Of a stretch of 64,000 bases of DNA, positions 49,195 to 58,745 are shown piece by piece (position 1 is the stretch's first letter; every line of letters starts with the position of its first letter). The position numbers and the translations under genes are program-made. The notes below the pieces were generated by a model. It was not told where the DNA came from. It worked only from the letters and a program-made list of their open reading frames with translations, and searched no databases. Origin of the DNA: Chloroflexota bacterium (GTDB taxonomy: Bacteria; Chloroflexota; UBA6077; FW602-bin22; CADDYW01); NCBI GenBank assembly GCA_902810745.1, contig CADDYW010000001.1:1-64000 (forward strand), in the 5' to 3' direction.

Positions 49195-49566
49195 ATGCCA
49201 GATAAAACGGTGTGCATCGACCTGAACGGTACGCTCGACACCTACACGGGTTGGCGTGGCGCGGACTACTGGTATCCGCCGCGTGCTGGCGCCGACAGGT
49301 TCCTACGTGAGCTGAGACAGCGAGGCTACGATGTTGTCATCTTCACGACCCGCGATCCTGCCGCGGTCTGGGAGTGGCTCCGCCAGAACGGCCTTGCTCA
49401 GCACGTGAGCGACGTCACGAACGTAAAGGTGCGCGCGATCGCGTACGTCGACGACCGAGCCATTCCCTTCCGCGGCGACTACGCCGAGACTCTTCGGGAG
49501 ATCGAGGCATTTCGACCCTACTGGGAGAAGCACAGAACGGCGGGGAAAAGGGGAGTGGACGATTGA
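49195..49566 (+). CDS. HAD superfamily protein with altered motif I
   Basis: 123 aa, a compact HAD fold without a cap domain. Motif I reads D9-L-N11-G-T-L, so the second Asp (usual general acid) is Asn. Motif II has FTTRDP (Thr51-Thr52), and motif IV is YVDDRAI (D86, D87). The Asp-to-Asn change argues against simple phosphatase chemistry, although some HAD proteins tolerate it. GGGGAAAGGCGAG precedes the ATG. It converges on the next MFS gene. Confidence 0.75.
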   Translation: MPDKTVCIDLNGTLDTYTGWRGADYWYPPRAGADRFLRELRQRGYDVVIFTTRDPAAVWEWLRQNGLAQHVSDVTNVKVRAIAYVDDRAIPFRGDYAETLREIEAFRPYWEKHRTAGKRGVDD

Positions 49567-49587
49567 GACCTCGACCGCGTCTCCCAT

Positions 49588-50889
49588 TTAGACGGACGTA
49601 ACTGGACGAGGAAGCTCCTTCTCCGCGCCCGGACTGCGCCGTCGAAAGGCCGCAAAGTAGACCACGCATCCCGCGAGCAGCAGGACCGCGCTCGCGGTAA
49701 AGATCGAGCCGAATCCCAGGTTGATGATCATGAGTCCCGCGAGCCCGCTCGCGATGGACCAGCCCAGGTTCCAGCTCGTCGAGCGCAACGCGGCCAGCGT
49801 CGCGCGTGACCGAGCTGGCACGAGCTCCATCGAGAACGCGTTATCGGTCGGCCACGTGAGAGTGAAGAACAGCGTCCTAACGACGTACAGAGCGCTTCCG
49901 ACCCAGATATCCGAGGTGAAGGCAAGACCCAGGAGGACTGGCACACACGCAACGCGACAGATGACAACGGTGGGAATCGTACCGAAGCGCTTCCCGACCG
50001 CTGGGCCGGCCAGGCTTCCGATCGTCATTGCACCTGCCCCGACGGCGAAGATCCCGCCAATCGTGGCCGTCGAGGCGTGGAGCCGCTGATCGAAGAAGAC
50101 GTTGAGGAACGGAATCGCGAAGCCGGTCGAGGCCGCGGTCAGTCCATTCGCGACGACCATCCAGGCGAGGTCACGATGGACCTGCCGTGCGTCGTCGGCT
50201 CCGGTCGACGATGCGACCATCGAGGTATGGCTGTCCGCCTCCTTACTGTCGTCCGCCAGCCGTAAAGGTAGGAAAGCCAGTCCGGCGACGCCTGCCGCGA
50301 TGGCCAGGGTCCACGCGTAACCAGTGCGAGCCTGCCCTGGCGCCGGGGTCAATAGTGGCGGCAGTATTCCCCCGAGAATGCTACCGACCGTCGAGGCCAG
50401 TGCCTGCGCTGCGAAGTATCCGGCGAAAGCGCGGGCACGCTGCTCTGGCCTGGCATTATCCATGATGAAGGGCGCGCTCGGAACGAAGATGTGCGCGAGA
50501 GCGATGCCATTGAGGATCGCAAGGAGAATCAGGGGAATCGCGGCTACTGTCGCGACAAGACCTGCCGTCGAGAGGGCCAGAACGGCGATCGCAGCGAGCA
50601 GGACGCGGCGGTTGCCGAATCGGGTACAGAGCGGGCTTGCCAGCAGCGCGGCCCCACCGATGGCAGCTGTATTTGCGAAGGAGAAGAGTCCGAGAAAATC
50701 TGCACGGTACCCGATCTCGATCAGGTAGAGATTAAGGATAACCGCCTGGATGCCAATTCCGACGAACACCAGGAAGACGCTGATGAGAAGCATCCAGAGA
50801 TTGTGGCGAAAGCCAGCTCGTCCAGGGAGGGAGCACGGGTACTTGACGGGATTCCGATCGCGGTGGCGCACTCGGGGCTGAACCGACAC
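49588..50889 (-). CDS. MFS transporter
   Basis: 433 aa with about 12 membrane spans and a long central loop (about residues 205-235). Motif A-like region ASPLCTRFGNRRVLL near residue 85. Substrate unknown. The GTG 50889 start has GAGG nine bases upstream; a GTG six codons in is an alternative. It diverges from the methyltransferase gene. Confidence 0.86.
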   Translation of the reverse strand: MSVQPRVRHRDRNPVKYPCSLPGRAGFRHNLWMLLISVFLVFVGIGIQAVILNLYLIEIGYRADFLGLFSFANTAAIGGAALLASPLCTRFGNRRVLLAAIAVLALSTAGLVATVAAIPLILLAILNGIALAHIFVPSAPFIMDNARPEQRARAFAGYFAAQALASTVGSILGGILPPLLTPAPGQARTGYAWTLAIAAGVAGLAFLPLRLADDSKEADSHTSMVASSTGADDARQVHRDLAWMVVANGLTAASTGFAIPFLNVFFDQRLHASTATIGGIFAVGAGAMTIGSLAGPAVGKRFGTIPTVVICRVACVPVLLGLAFTSDIWVGSALYVVRTLFFTLTWPTDNAFSMELVPARSRATLAALRSTSWNLGWSIASGLAGLMIINLGFGSIFTASAVLLLAGCVVYFAAFRRRSPGAEKELPRPVTSV

Positions 50890-51034
50890 GGATATTTACC
50901 TCGGCGAAAGGATCGGAGCCAGCTCGCGTTTCGGGTACCGCCGAGCACGCGTTGCCCACGGCTGAAAGCATTGTACAACAGGTCGTGAGCGTTTTCGCGC
51001 TTGGTAATCGATGCAGCGCGAGACGCTGGCGATG

Positions 51035-51040
51035 TACAAT
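51035..51040 (+). promoter_or_regulatory. Possible promoter -10 before the methyltransferase gene
   Basis: TACAAT at 51035-51040, about 146 bases before the GTG start; the -35 region is unconvincing. The leader is long enough for a regulatory RNA, but I see no SAM-I, SAM-II or cobalamin riboswitch consensus. Confidence 0.3.
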
Positions 51041-51185
51041 TAGGTGGGTAAAAGTATCCGGATCTGAACGCACGAGGGGCCACCGGCGCAAACGCGATCG
51101 GACGGACTGCTTGAACGTCTTTTCGACGCCCTGCGCTTCCTGCTCCGAGGTGGTGACGCCGGTCGACGGCCAAACAGGAGTGATC

Positions 51186-53051
51186 GTGCAGCACCCATTT
51201 CTGGCCCGGCTCGATCAAGGTCCATTGCTGGCTGATGGCGCGATGGGCACCCAGCTCTTCGCCCGGGGTATTCGGTCGGATCAGTGCCTGGACGCGATCA
51301 ATCTGACCCAGGCCGATCTGGTCCAGCAAATCCACCGCGAATATATCGCGGCCGGTGCCGAGCTGATCGAAACCAATACCTTCGGTGCCAATCGATTTCG
51401 TCTCGCTGCGTTTGGGCTCGAAGACCGCGTCGGAGAGATCAATCGGCAGGGAGCACGCATTGCCCGTGAAGCCCGCGACATCATGGGCGAGTCCGTTTTC
51501 ATCGCCGGTGCCATCGGGCCCTCCGGAGCGCTCTTCCAGCCACTCGGCCCGGTGACGTACTCCGAGGTGGCAGATGCCGTTCAGGAGCAGGTCGAGGCCC
51601 TCGCCGAGAAAGGCGTCGACGTTCTGATCTTCGAGACCTTCACCGACCTCAACGAGCTGACAATCGCGGTGGACGCAGCTCAGAAGGTCTGCGACCTGCC
51701 GATCATCGCCCAGATGAGCTTTGACGACAATCGCCGCACGGCCTCTGGCCACGACGTGGTTCAGGTCGTCGAGGCTCTCGAGCGTCTCGACGTCGCGGTG
51801 ATGGGCGTGAACTGCGGCATCGGACCGCAGCAGGCGCTTGACCTCGTCGGACAGTTCAATCACATCACGGAGACACTCATCTCGGCGATGCCCAATGCCG
51901 GGTATCCGGTTCGTGTTGCCGGCCGGATCTCCTACATCGCGACTCCGGCGTACTTCGCCAGCTTTGCCCGTGGCGCGCTGGCTTCGGGTGCCCGTCTGAT
52001 CGGAGGATGCTGCGGCACAACCCCGGACCACGTCAAGGCCATGCGCGATGTGGTTCACGCGGGAGAGCCCAGCCGGCCAGTCGTCGTTGTCTCTCCTCGA
52101 CCGGTACCGACCGCCGCCCCGGCTCCTGGCGATCAGCCACCTCCGACCCGCCTGGCTCGAAAGCTGGCGAAGCGGGAGTTTGTCATCAGTGTCGAGCTGG
52201 ACCCGCCACGCGGGTCGAACCCGACGAAGGCTCTCAAGGGTGCAGCGCTGCTACGCGACGCGGGCGCGGACCTCATAAACATCGGCGACAACGTGATGGC
52301 GAAGGTGCGCATGAGCTCGCTCGGGCTGGCCCTGCTCATCCAGCAGCACGTCGGGCTCGAGACGCTGATCCATTTCACTCCGCGCGATCGCAATCTGATG
52401 GCGGTCCAATCGGACTTGCTCGGGGCACACGCGCTCGGCATCCGGCATATTCTTGCCGTGACTGGCGACCAGCTTCGGTCCAGTACCAACCCGCCGGTCA
52501 CGGCGGTGTGGGATGTGGACGCGATTGGGCTGATTGGAATTCTCAAACGGATGAACCAGGGATCCGACTACGCCGGTACGTCGATCGGGCGACCGACACA
52601 ATTTCTGATCGGCTGCGCGGTCGGCCCCAACGCGGCGGATCTCGATCACGAGCTCGATCGCCTGCAACGGAAGCTAGACGCGGGCGCGGATTTCGTGATG
52701 ACGCAGCCGCTCTTTTCCATGGAGCAGCTCGAGCGTTTCCTGGACCGCGTGGGATCGCTTCCGGTTCCATTGATTCTCGGCATTGTCCCCCTGGAGAGCT
52801 ATCGGCAGGCAGAGCTGCTGCACCACGAGGTTCCAGGGTTTAGCGTGCCGGACGACGTGCGCGAACGCATGCGACTGTCAGGTGACCACGGCGCCGAGGA
52901 AGGGCTGAGGATGGCTGACGAGTTCGTCGAGCAGGCGCGCACACTCGTTTCCGGAGTTTACATTATGACGTCCTACGGTCGCTACGACGCGGCAATTGCC
53001 CTGACGCGCAAGCTGGCGGCTTTGAGGAGGACAGAGGAAGAAGCATCGTGA
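51186..53051 (+). CDS. Bifunctional homocysteine S-methyltransferase/methylenetetrahydrofolate reductase
   Basis: 621 aa fusion of the kind known from B. subtilis YitJ. The N-terminal half (about 1-290) is a Zn-dependent homocysteine methyltransferase with ligands C210 (GVNCGIGP), C275 and C276 (GGCCGTTPDH). After a Pro-rich linker, the C-terminal half (about 325-600) is an FAD-dependent MTHFR with SVELDPPRGSNP at its start and DFVMTQPLFS. It can supply and use methyl groups for methionine synthesis in one protein. The start is GTG 51186, five bases after CAGGAG; GTG 51180 is less well placed. Confidence 0.92.
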   Translation: MQHPFLARLDQGPLLADGAMGTQLFARGIRSDQCLDAINLTQADLVQQIHREYIAAGAELIETNTFGANRFRLAAFGLEDRVGEINRQGARIAREARDIMGESVFIAGAIGPSGALFQPLGPVTYSEVADAVQEQVEALAEKGVDVLIFETFTDLNELTIAVDAAQKVCDLPIIAQMSFDDNRRTASGHDVVQVVEALERLDVAVMGVNCGIGPQQALDLVGQFNHITETLISAMPNAGYPVRVAGRISYIATPAYFASFARGALASGARLIGGCCGTTPDHVKAMRDVVHAGEPSRPVVVVSPRPVPTAAPAPGDQPPPTRLARKLAKREFVISVELDPPRGSNPTKALKGAALLRDAGADLINIGDNVMAKVRMSSLGLALLIQQHVGLETLIHFTPRDRNLMAVQSDLLGAHALGIRHILAVTGDQLRSSTNPPVTAVWDVDAIGLIGILKRMNQGSDYAGTSIGRPTQFLIGCAVGPNAADLDHELDRLQRKLDAGADFVMTQPLFSMEQLERFLDRVGSLPVPLILGIVPLESYRQAELLHHEVPGFSVPDDVRERMRLSGDHGAEEGLRMADEFVEQARTLVSGVYIMTSYGRYDAAIALTRKLAALRRTEEEAS

Positions 53052-53428
53052 CAGGTGGCTGGAATCACTCTCCGGAAGGGGCGCCGCCGCACGAACCGAT
53101 CGACTACGAGTCGGCGGTTCGGGATCTGTTTCGGCGCCGCCGTCGGAAGAGAATCATCTCCTGGCTCACAAAGCTGCCGGATCCGCGACCAACGGGACCC
53201 GGGCAGGTCGTTCTGGCTGGTTTGATCCTCATGCTCGTCGGCTGGCTGATACCGGTTGCGCATGGGGCTCTCCTGGTGGGAATCTTCGTCCTGGTGTTCG
53301 GATTCATCTCCGGACTGTTCCAGCCGCGCGGCCGCAGCGTCGTCTGGCGCAACCGCACAATCGAGATTCCACCCGAGCCACGGTCGACCGATCGTCTGTA
53401 CTATCTGGTCTACCGACGCGCGAAGTAG
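53048..53428 (+). CDS. Small membrane protein of unknown function
   Basis: 126 aa with two membrane spans (about 54-73 and 75-92) between a basic N-terminal stretch (FRRRRRKRIISWL) and a C-terminal tail. No family recognised. The GTG start overlaps the preceding stop by four bases, so it is cotranscribed with the methyltransferase. Confidence 0.6.
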   Translation: MTGGWNHSPEGAPPHEPIDYESAVRDLFRRRRRKRIISWLTKLPDPRPTGPGQVVLAGLILMLVGWLIPVAHGALLVGIFVLVFGFISGLFQPRGRSVVWRNRTIEIPPEPRSTDRLYYLVYRRAK

Positions 53429-53444
53429 CTGGCAACCCCGCCTG

Positions 53445-53556
53445 CCGCTACTGGTGTGTCAAGCAGAATTTGATGGGTGGAGGCATTTGGGGAAATTGGT
53501 CCTGCGGGCCAATTTCCCCAAATTGCTACCCCTCATATTTCCGTTGGCGGGGCACC
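53445..53556. repeat. Palindromic repeat element, copy 2
   Basis: Second copy of the element at 47234. The core stem (53485-53502 and 53506-53523) keeps the loop TGC. One pair is changed from A-T to G-C on both sides, and one becomes a T-G pair. The terminal inverted repeat is less exact than in copy 1. It lies in the convergent space between the 126-aa gene and nuoN. Confidence 0.8.
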
Positions 53557-53687
53557 ACAGTCGCTCGTCCACCGGGACGGCGCACGTCCGCCCGGGGCGA
53601 TGCGAGCCTGCCGATATGCGCTCTGCGTCGGAGCTCACCCGCTTTGTGGACGGCTCACCGAGTCGCGTCCAGCGCGGACGAGCCGGC

Positions 53688-55145
53688 CTATCTCAGGGCC
53701 ACCAGCGTTGCCTCGGCGGCATTCAGCGGAAAGACCGGCAGGATACCCATCTGGAGCGTCAAGATCACCGCGACCACGAGGATCAGTGCGAGTGAGCCAG
53801 GAATCCGGATTGCGGGCGCGCTCGCGCCAGCCGGCTGCATGTACATTGCGACGATGAGCTTGAGATAGTAGAACGTCGCAACGGCGCTGGTAAGAACACC
53901 GATAATTGCCAGATCAAGGTATCCGCCCTGGATCGCGGCGCTGAAGACGTACAGCTTCGCCATGAATCCTGCCGTCAGGGGCACGCCCGCCAGCGACAGC
54001 ATGAAGATCGCCATCGCAGCGGCGAGGATCGGACTGCGGCTCGCCAGTCCCTCGAAGGCAACCATGTTCGTGTCCTCGTCCAGCTTTCCACTCAGCCCCT
54101 GAACGACCGCGAACGCGCCCAGGTTCGTTACGGCGTAGGCAGCCACGTAGAACAGGAGGGCGTTCCGACCGGCCGTGCCCGATGCGACCACGCCAATGAG
54201 CATGTAACCCGCCTGGGCAACGCTCGAATAGGCAAGCATCCGCTTGACGTTTCGCTGCGTGACCGCCGCGAAGTTTCCGAGAATCATGCTCAGGATCGCG
54301 AGCCCCCAGAGAATGTTCGCCCACTCATTCTGCAGGGACGGAAGAGCCTCGGCGAGGAGGCGGAGCAGCGCGGCGAACACCGCCGCCTTGGTGCCCACCG
54401 ACATGAACGCCGTAATGGAGGTCGGGGCTCCTTCGTACACGTCCGGAGTCCACATGTGGAATGGCACGAGAGACAGCTTGAAGGCAAAGCCCACGAGAAT
54501 AAGACCGCAAGCCGCGAGCAGCAGTGGACTGTGAAGCACTGCGCCGTTCTGAATCGCCGAAGCGACGGCTCCAAACTGAGTCGAGCCGGTCGCGCCATAC
54601 ATCAAGGCGGTTCCGTAGACCAGGAAGCTCAGCGAAAACGCGCCGAGCAGAAAGTACTTGATCGCCGCTTCCTCGGAGGTCAGGCGATCTCGAGCAAAAC
54701 CAGCGAGGACGTACAACGAGATCGAGAGAACCTCGAGGCCGATCAAGAGAACGATCAGGTCCCGGCTCGAGGCGAGTATGAGCATCCCCGCACCGGTGAA
54801 CAGAAGGAGCGTGTAATACTCCCCCGCGCTGAATCCTTCGCGTGAGACGAACTCACTCGAGAGGATAATCGTGAGTGCGACAATGCCGAGACATACCGCG
54901 CCGAAGAAGACAAAGTAGCTATCGACGACGATTGACCCGCCATACGCGGAGCGGTTCTGACCCCACAGCGCAATCGCGGCGGCGAGGCTAGCTCCAACGC
55001 CGATCAGCGAAATCGCCGCGAGGACAGCGCTCTGCTCGTGGCGGACGAACAACCCAACAACCAGGACGATCATCGCCGTCACTGATATGATCAGCAGAGG
55101 CAGAATCGCCACCAGGTCGATCGGAGGTGGCTGGATCACTGGCAC
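53688..55145 (-). CDS. nuoN: NADH-quinone oxidoreductase subunit N
   Basis: 485 aa, antiporter-like membrane subunit of complex I, about 14 spans. Conserved segments are EYYTLLLFTGAGMLILASS, KYFLLGAFSLSF and LAYSSVAQAGYMLIG near the middle, with proton-channel lysines in TM7 and TM8 regions. The start is GTG 55145 with GGGAGGG seven bases before. A longer open frame to 55352 overlaps nuoM and is not supported. Last gene of the operon. Confidence 0.94.
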   Translation of the reverse strand: MPVIQPPPIDLVAILPLLIISVTAMIVLVVGLFVRHEQSAVLAAISLIGVGASLAAAIALWGQNRSAYGGSIVVDSYFVFFGAVCLGIVALTIILSSEFVSREGFSAGEYYTLLLFTGAGMLILASSRDLIVLLIGLEVLSISLYVLAGFARDRLTSEEAAIKYFLLGAFSLSFLVYGTALMYGATGSTQFGAVASAIQNGAVLHSPLLLAACGLILVGFAFKLSLVPFHMWTPDVYEGAPTSITAFMSVGTKAAVFAALLRLLAEALPSLQNEWANILWGLAILSMILGNFAAVTQRNVKRMLAYSSVAQAGYMLIGVVASGTAGRNALLFYVAAYAVTNLGAFAVVQGLSGKLDEDTNMVAFEGLASRSPILAAAMAIFMLSLAGVPLTAGFMAKLYVFSAAIQGGYLDLAIIGVLTSAVATFYYLKLIVAMYMQPAGASAPAIRIPGSLALILVVAVILTLQMGILPVFPLNAAEATLVALR

Positions 55146-55302
55146 GTTCGACCCTCCCGACCGAATTCTGCAAAAGAGTAACGGGCCCGGAGCGAGGCGG
55201 GATGGCCGCGCAGCGCCCAAGGGCCCTCGGATCCCGACGCTTCCCTCGCCTGCGTGTGCCCTCGGCACCAGCGCGCGAGCACGGCGACGTTCGGCGCGAT
55301 CA

Positions 55303-56838
55303 TCAGGTTCCCCGACCGGCGGGCGGGAGCAACTGGGCGGATGGCACGCCACTCACCGTCTGCACGTGCGCGGTGACCTGGTCGACACTTGCTTCGAGGC
55401 TGTTCAGGAGCGGCGCCGGGAAGATGCCAATCCCGACGATCAGGACCACCAGCGGGATCAGCGCGACAACCTCGCGGGCAGAGAGATCGGGTCCCGAGAG
55501 CGAGGGTAGCACTGAGCCATGCATCGCACGTCGGAACATCGTCAGGAGATAGACCGCGGCAATGATGATTCCTAGCGCCGCGACAACAGCGTAGCTCTGC
55601 CTGGCGATGAACGTCCCGTAGATGATCAGGAACTCGCCGACGAATCCGTTCAGACCCGGTAAGCCAACCGAAGACAGCATTGCGACGAGAGCAAATGCCC
55701 CGAGCACTGGCCATCTCGCCGCGACGCCGCCAAGCGAGTCAAACGACGTCGAGCCAGTACGCGCGTAGATCATCGACGCGATCAGAAACAGCGCGCCTGC
55801 CGAGATGCCGTGGTTGACCATCTGGACGACAGCGCCTTCGACGGCCTGGTGGGTGAACTCGAAGATCCCCAGGATAATAAAGCCCAGATGGGCAATGCTC
55901 GAATAGGCGATCACCAGAACGAAATCGCGCTGGATGAACGCGCTCAGCCCTGCGTAGATAATGCCGACCAGCCCGAGCGCCGCGATGAATGGGGCCAGCG
56001 ACAGGGCAGCAGCCGGAAATAGAGGTACTGCGAAGCGGATAAAGCCGTAGGCTCCGACCTTGACCAGCATCGTAATCAGAACCATCGCTCCGAGGGGTGC
56101 CTCGGAGTACAGGTCAGGAAGCCAGGTGTGAAGCGGCCAGATCGGTACTTTGATCGCAAAGGCGAGAGCCAGCGCCAGGAAAGGCCAGATCTGGATACCC
56201 GCTGGCACGGGTGACTGGGCGAGGACAAATAGATCGAACGTGGCCACGCCCGTCTGACGCAAATGGATGACGTACACGCTCAAGATGCCGATCAGCATCA
56301 GCAGGCTACCTACGGTGGTGTACAGGAAGAACTTGTACGCGGCGTAGATCCGCCTACTCCCACCGCAGGTACCCACGAGCAGATACGCTGGCACCAGCAT
56401 CGCTTCCCAGAAGACGAAAAACAGGATCAGATCCAGCGCGACGAAGGATCCCAGGACGCCAGCTTCGAGCAGAAGCAGGAACGCCGCGTACTCCTTGCAG
56501 CGCACCGTATCCATCGCGGCCCACGAGCCAATGACCGCGATGACCGTGAGGAACGTCGTCAAAAGTACCATCGCGAGACTGACGCCGTCGACGCCCAGGT
56601 AGTACTGAATGCCGACGCTCGGGACCCACGACACCCGTTCGACGAACTGAGGGGCCGCCACTCCCGTTTGGAACCCGGCCATCAGGACGATGGAGACGGC
56701 GAACTCGATCAGGGCGACAAGAAGCGTCCAGGTACGGATGAGCAGCGTATCCGACCGACGAAAGAAAAGAATCGGAATAGTTCCGACGATCGGCAGCACG
56801 ACCACGATCGTCAGAATTGGCAGCCCGATCTGTTCCAC
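55303..56838 (-). CDS. nuoM: NADH-quinone oxidoreductase subunit M
   Basis: 511 aa, antiporter-like subunit. GVDGVSLAMVLLTTFL (loop near residue 82), FWEAMLVPAYLLVG, and HTWLPDLYSEAPLGAMVLIT are the family marks, and AYSSIAHLGFIILG follows. GTG start with GGGAGG upstream. A 157-base gap separates it from nuoN. Confidence 0.95.
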   Translation of the reverse strand: MEQIGLPILTIVVVLPIVGTIPILFFRRSDTLLIRTWTLLVALIEFAVSIVLMAGFQTGVAAPQFVERVSWVPSVGIQYYLGVDGVSLAMVLLTTFLTVIAVIGSWAAMDTVRCKEYAAFLLLLEAGVLGSFVALDLILFFVFWEAMLVPAYLLVGTCGGSRRIYAAYKFFLYTTVGSLLMLIGILSVYVIHLRQTGVATFDLFVLAQSPVPAGIQIWPFLALALAFAIKVPIWPLHTWLPDLYSEAPLGAMVLITMLVKVGAYGFIRFAVPLFPAAALSLAPFIAALGLVGIIYAGLSAFIQRDFVLVIAYSSIAHLGFIILGIFEFTHQAVEGAVVQMVNHGISAGALFLIASMIYARTGSTSFDSLGGVAARWPVLGAFALVAMLSSVGLPGLNGFVGEFLIIYGTFIARQSYAVVAALGIIIAAVYLLTMFRRAMHGSVLPSLSGPDLSAREVVALIPLVVLIVGIGIFPAPLLNSLEASVDQVTAHVQTVSGVPSAQLLPPAGRGT

Positions 56839-58740
56839 TTAAAGGCCTCCCCGGGCCATAAAGGCGATGATGACGATTGCCCCCGTCAGGATTGCAACCG
56901 CGTAGGTTCGCACGTACCCCGACTCGAGGTGCGCGATGGCGACGCTGACCTCGCGCACGGAGTCCGCGACTCCGTTGACGATTCCGTCGAGGATCAGACC
57001 ATCGACGATCGAAGCGCACGCCTTTCCGAGACCGCGCGCGGCGCCAACAAAAACCGTATTGTACAGTGCATCGATGCCGTAATCGTTCATCAGTACCGTC
57101 CCGACGCCACCGAGGGACTTGCTCAGACTCGCCACCGCCTTCGGGTTCGCGTACCAGAGCGCCCACGCGATGACGATGCCGATCACCGCCACGGCGATCG
57201 AGGCGAGTGAGACGACGGCATTGAGCCCCTGTTCGTCCGCCGACGCAACCCCGAAGTACGTGAACGTCGGAGTCAGGAACTCGCCAAAGCTGCCGGTTGG
57301 GAACTGAACGTAGCCCCCGACGACCGACAGCGCTCCCAGAACAATCAGGGGAACGGCCATGACCAGGCCAGGATGGTGGAGATGCTCGGCAACCTGAGGC
57401 TCGAGCCGTGACTCTCCGTGGAACGTGAGGAAGAAGGCACGGAACATGTACACGGCGGTAAGGCCAGCCGTCACGAGCGCGATCAGGCCGAGAACCACAT
57501 TCCCTCGCGCCGACGTGAAGGCCAGTGAAATGATCTCATCCTTGGAGAAAAATCCCGAAAAGCCCGGGATGCCACAGATCGCCAGAGTAGCCACCAGGAA
57601 CGTCCAGTATGCCACTGGCAGCGCTCGCCGCAGCCCACCCATGCGGCGCATATCCTCTTCGCCCCCGAGCGCGTGAATCACCGCGCCCGCTGACAGGAAG
57701 AGCAGCGCCTTGAAGAAAGCGTGCGTCATCAGATGGAAGATGCCCGCGGCAAAACCGCCGATGCCAACTGCCAGGAACATGTACCCCAGCTGGCTAACCG
57801 TCGAATACGCAAGCACGCGCTTGATGTTCGGCTTTACTAGGCCGATCGTGGCCGCGAACAGCGCAGTGATCGCGCCAATCCAGGCAACAACGTCCATCGT
57901 GAACGGCGCGAGGGTGAAAAGGGGCGATGCTCGCGCGATCAGGTAGACACCCGCGGTCACCATCGTAGCGGCATGAATCAGGGCGCTAACCGGTGTCGGA
58001 CCAGCCATCGCGTCCGGGAGCCAGACGTAGAGCGGGAGCTGAGCCGACTTTGCGACCGCCGCCAGGAGCAAAAGCAACGTGATTGCTGTCACCGTGCTGC
58101 CACCTACCGGCAGCGCTTCCTTGGCGCTCTGAAAGACTGTCACATAGTCGAGCGACTTGAACGTGAGGAGAATTAGCGAGGCGGCAAGGATCAGTCCGGC
58201 ATCGCCGATGGCGTTCACGACGAACGCTTTGACGCCGGCAGCCGCTGCTTCGGGCCTCTCGAACCAGAAGGCAATAAGCAGGTAAGAGCACAGTCCGACG
58301 CCGGCCCACCCGACCATCAGCAGCAGGAAGTTACCGCTGAGAACCAGGAGGAGCATCGACAGGACGAAAAGGTTCATGTACGCGAAGAACCGGCCATAGC
58401 CGGGGTCGTCGTGCATATATCCGATACTGTAAACGTGAATGACAAAGGAAACGCCGCTGACGACGACAATCATGACCGTGGACAGGGGATCCACGAGGAT
58501 ACCGAGTGGAACGGCCACGCCTCCCGAGGCGATCCAGGTGTAGAGCGCGCCAACGCGCACCCGATCATTCGGCGCGAGTCCAAGCACCCCGAGAAGTACG
58601 GTGATGGCTGCGACGAATGAAAGCCCGACCATCAATACTGCAATCCACGCAGACAAACGGGGCCACAGACGCCCAAACAGCACGCACCAGATGAACCCGA
58701 TCAGGGGAAACAGCAGCACCAGCCAGACGTTGTTTTCCAT
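56839..58740 (-). CDS. nuoL: NADH-quinone oxidoreductase subunit L
   Basis: 633 aa, the largest antiporter-like subunit. Hallmarks are GVGLCSYLLIAFWFERPEAAAAG, LYVWLPDAMAGPTPVSALIHAATMV, and AYSTVSQLGYMFLA. The C-terminal extension that forms the long lateral helix is present in a short form. The start is ATG 58740; GTG and TTG one and three codons upstream are also possible. The frame overlaps nuoK slightly if the longer start is used. Confidence 0.95.
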   Translation of the reverse strand: MENNVWLVLLFPLIGFIWCVLFGRLWPRLSAWIAVLMVGLSFVAAITVLLGVLGLAPNDRVRVGALYTWIASGGVAVPLGILVDPLSTVMIVVVSGVSFVIHVYSIGYMHDDPGYGRFFAYMNLFVLSMLLLVLSGNFLLLMVGWAGVGLCSYLLIAFWFERPEAAAAGVKAFVVNAIGDAGLILAASLILLTFKSLDYVTVFQSAKEALPVGGSTVTAITLLLLLAAVAKSAQLPLYVWLPDAMAGPTPVSALIHAATMVTAGVYLIARASPLFTLAPFTMDVVAWIGAITALFAATIGLVKPNIKRVLAYSTVSQLGYMFLAVGIGGFAAGIFHLMTHAFFKALLFLSAGAVIHALGGEEDMRRMGGLRRALPVAYWTFLVATLAICGIPGFSGFFSKDEIISLAFTSARGNVVLGLIALVTAGLTAVYMFRAFFLTFHGESRLEPQVAEHLHHPGLVMAVPLIVLGALSVVGGYVQFPTGSFGEFLTPTFTYFGVASADEQGLNAVVSLASIAVAVIGIVIAWALWYANPKAVASLSKSLGGVGTVLMNDYGIDALYNTVFVGAARGLGKACASIVDGLILDGIVNGVADSVREVSVAIAHLESGYVRTYAVAILTGAIVIIAFMARGGL

Positions 58741-58745
58741 CACTC

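Noticed and set aside
56263-57210. 315-codon plus-strand frame over nuoM and nuoL
   Set aside because: Antisense shadow rich in Asp, Arg and His; the minus-strand nuo genes are certain.
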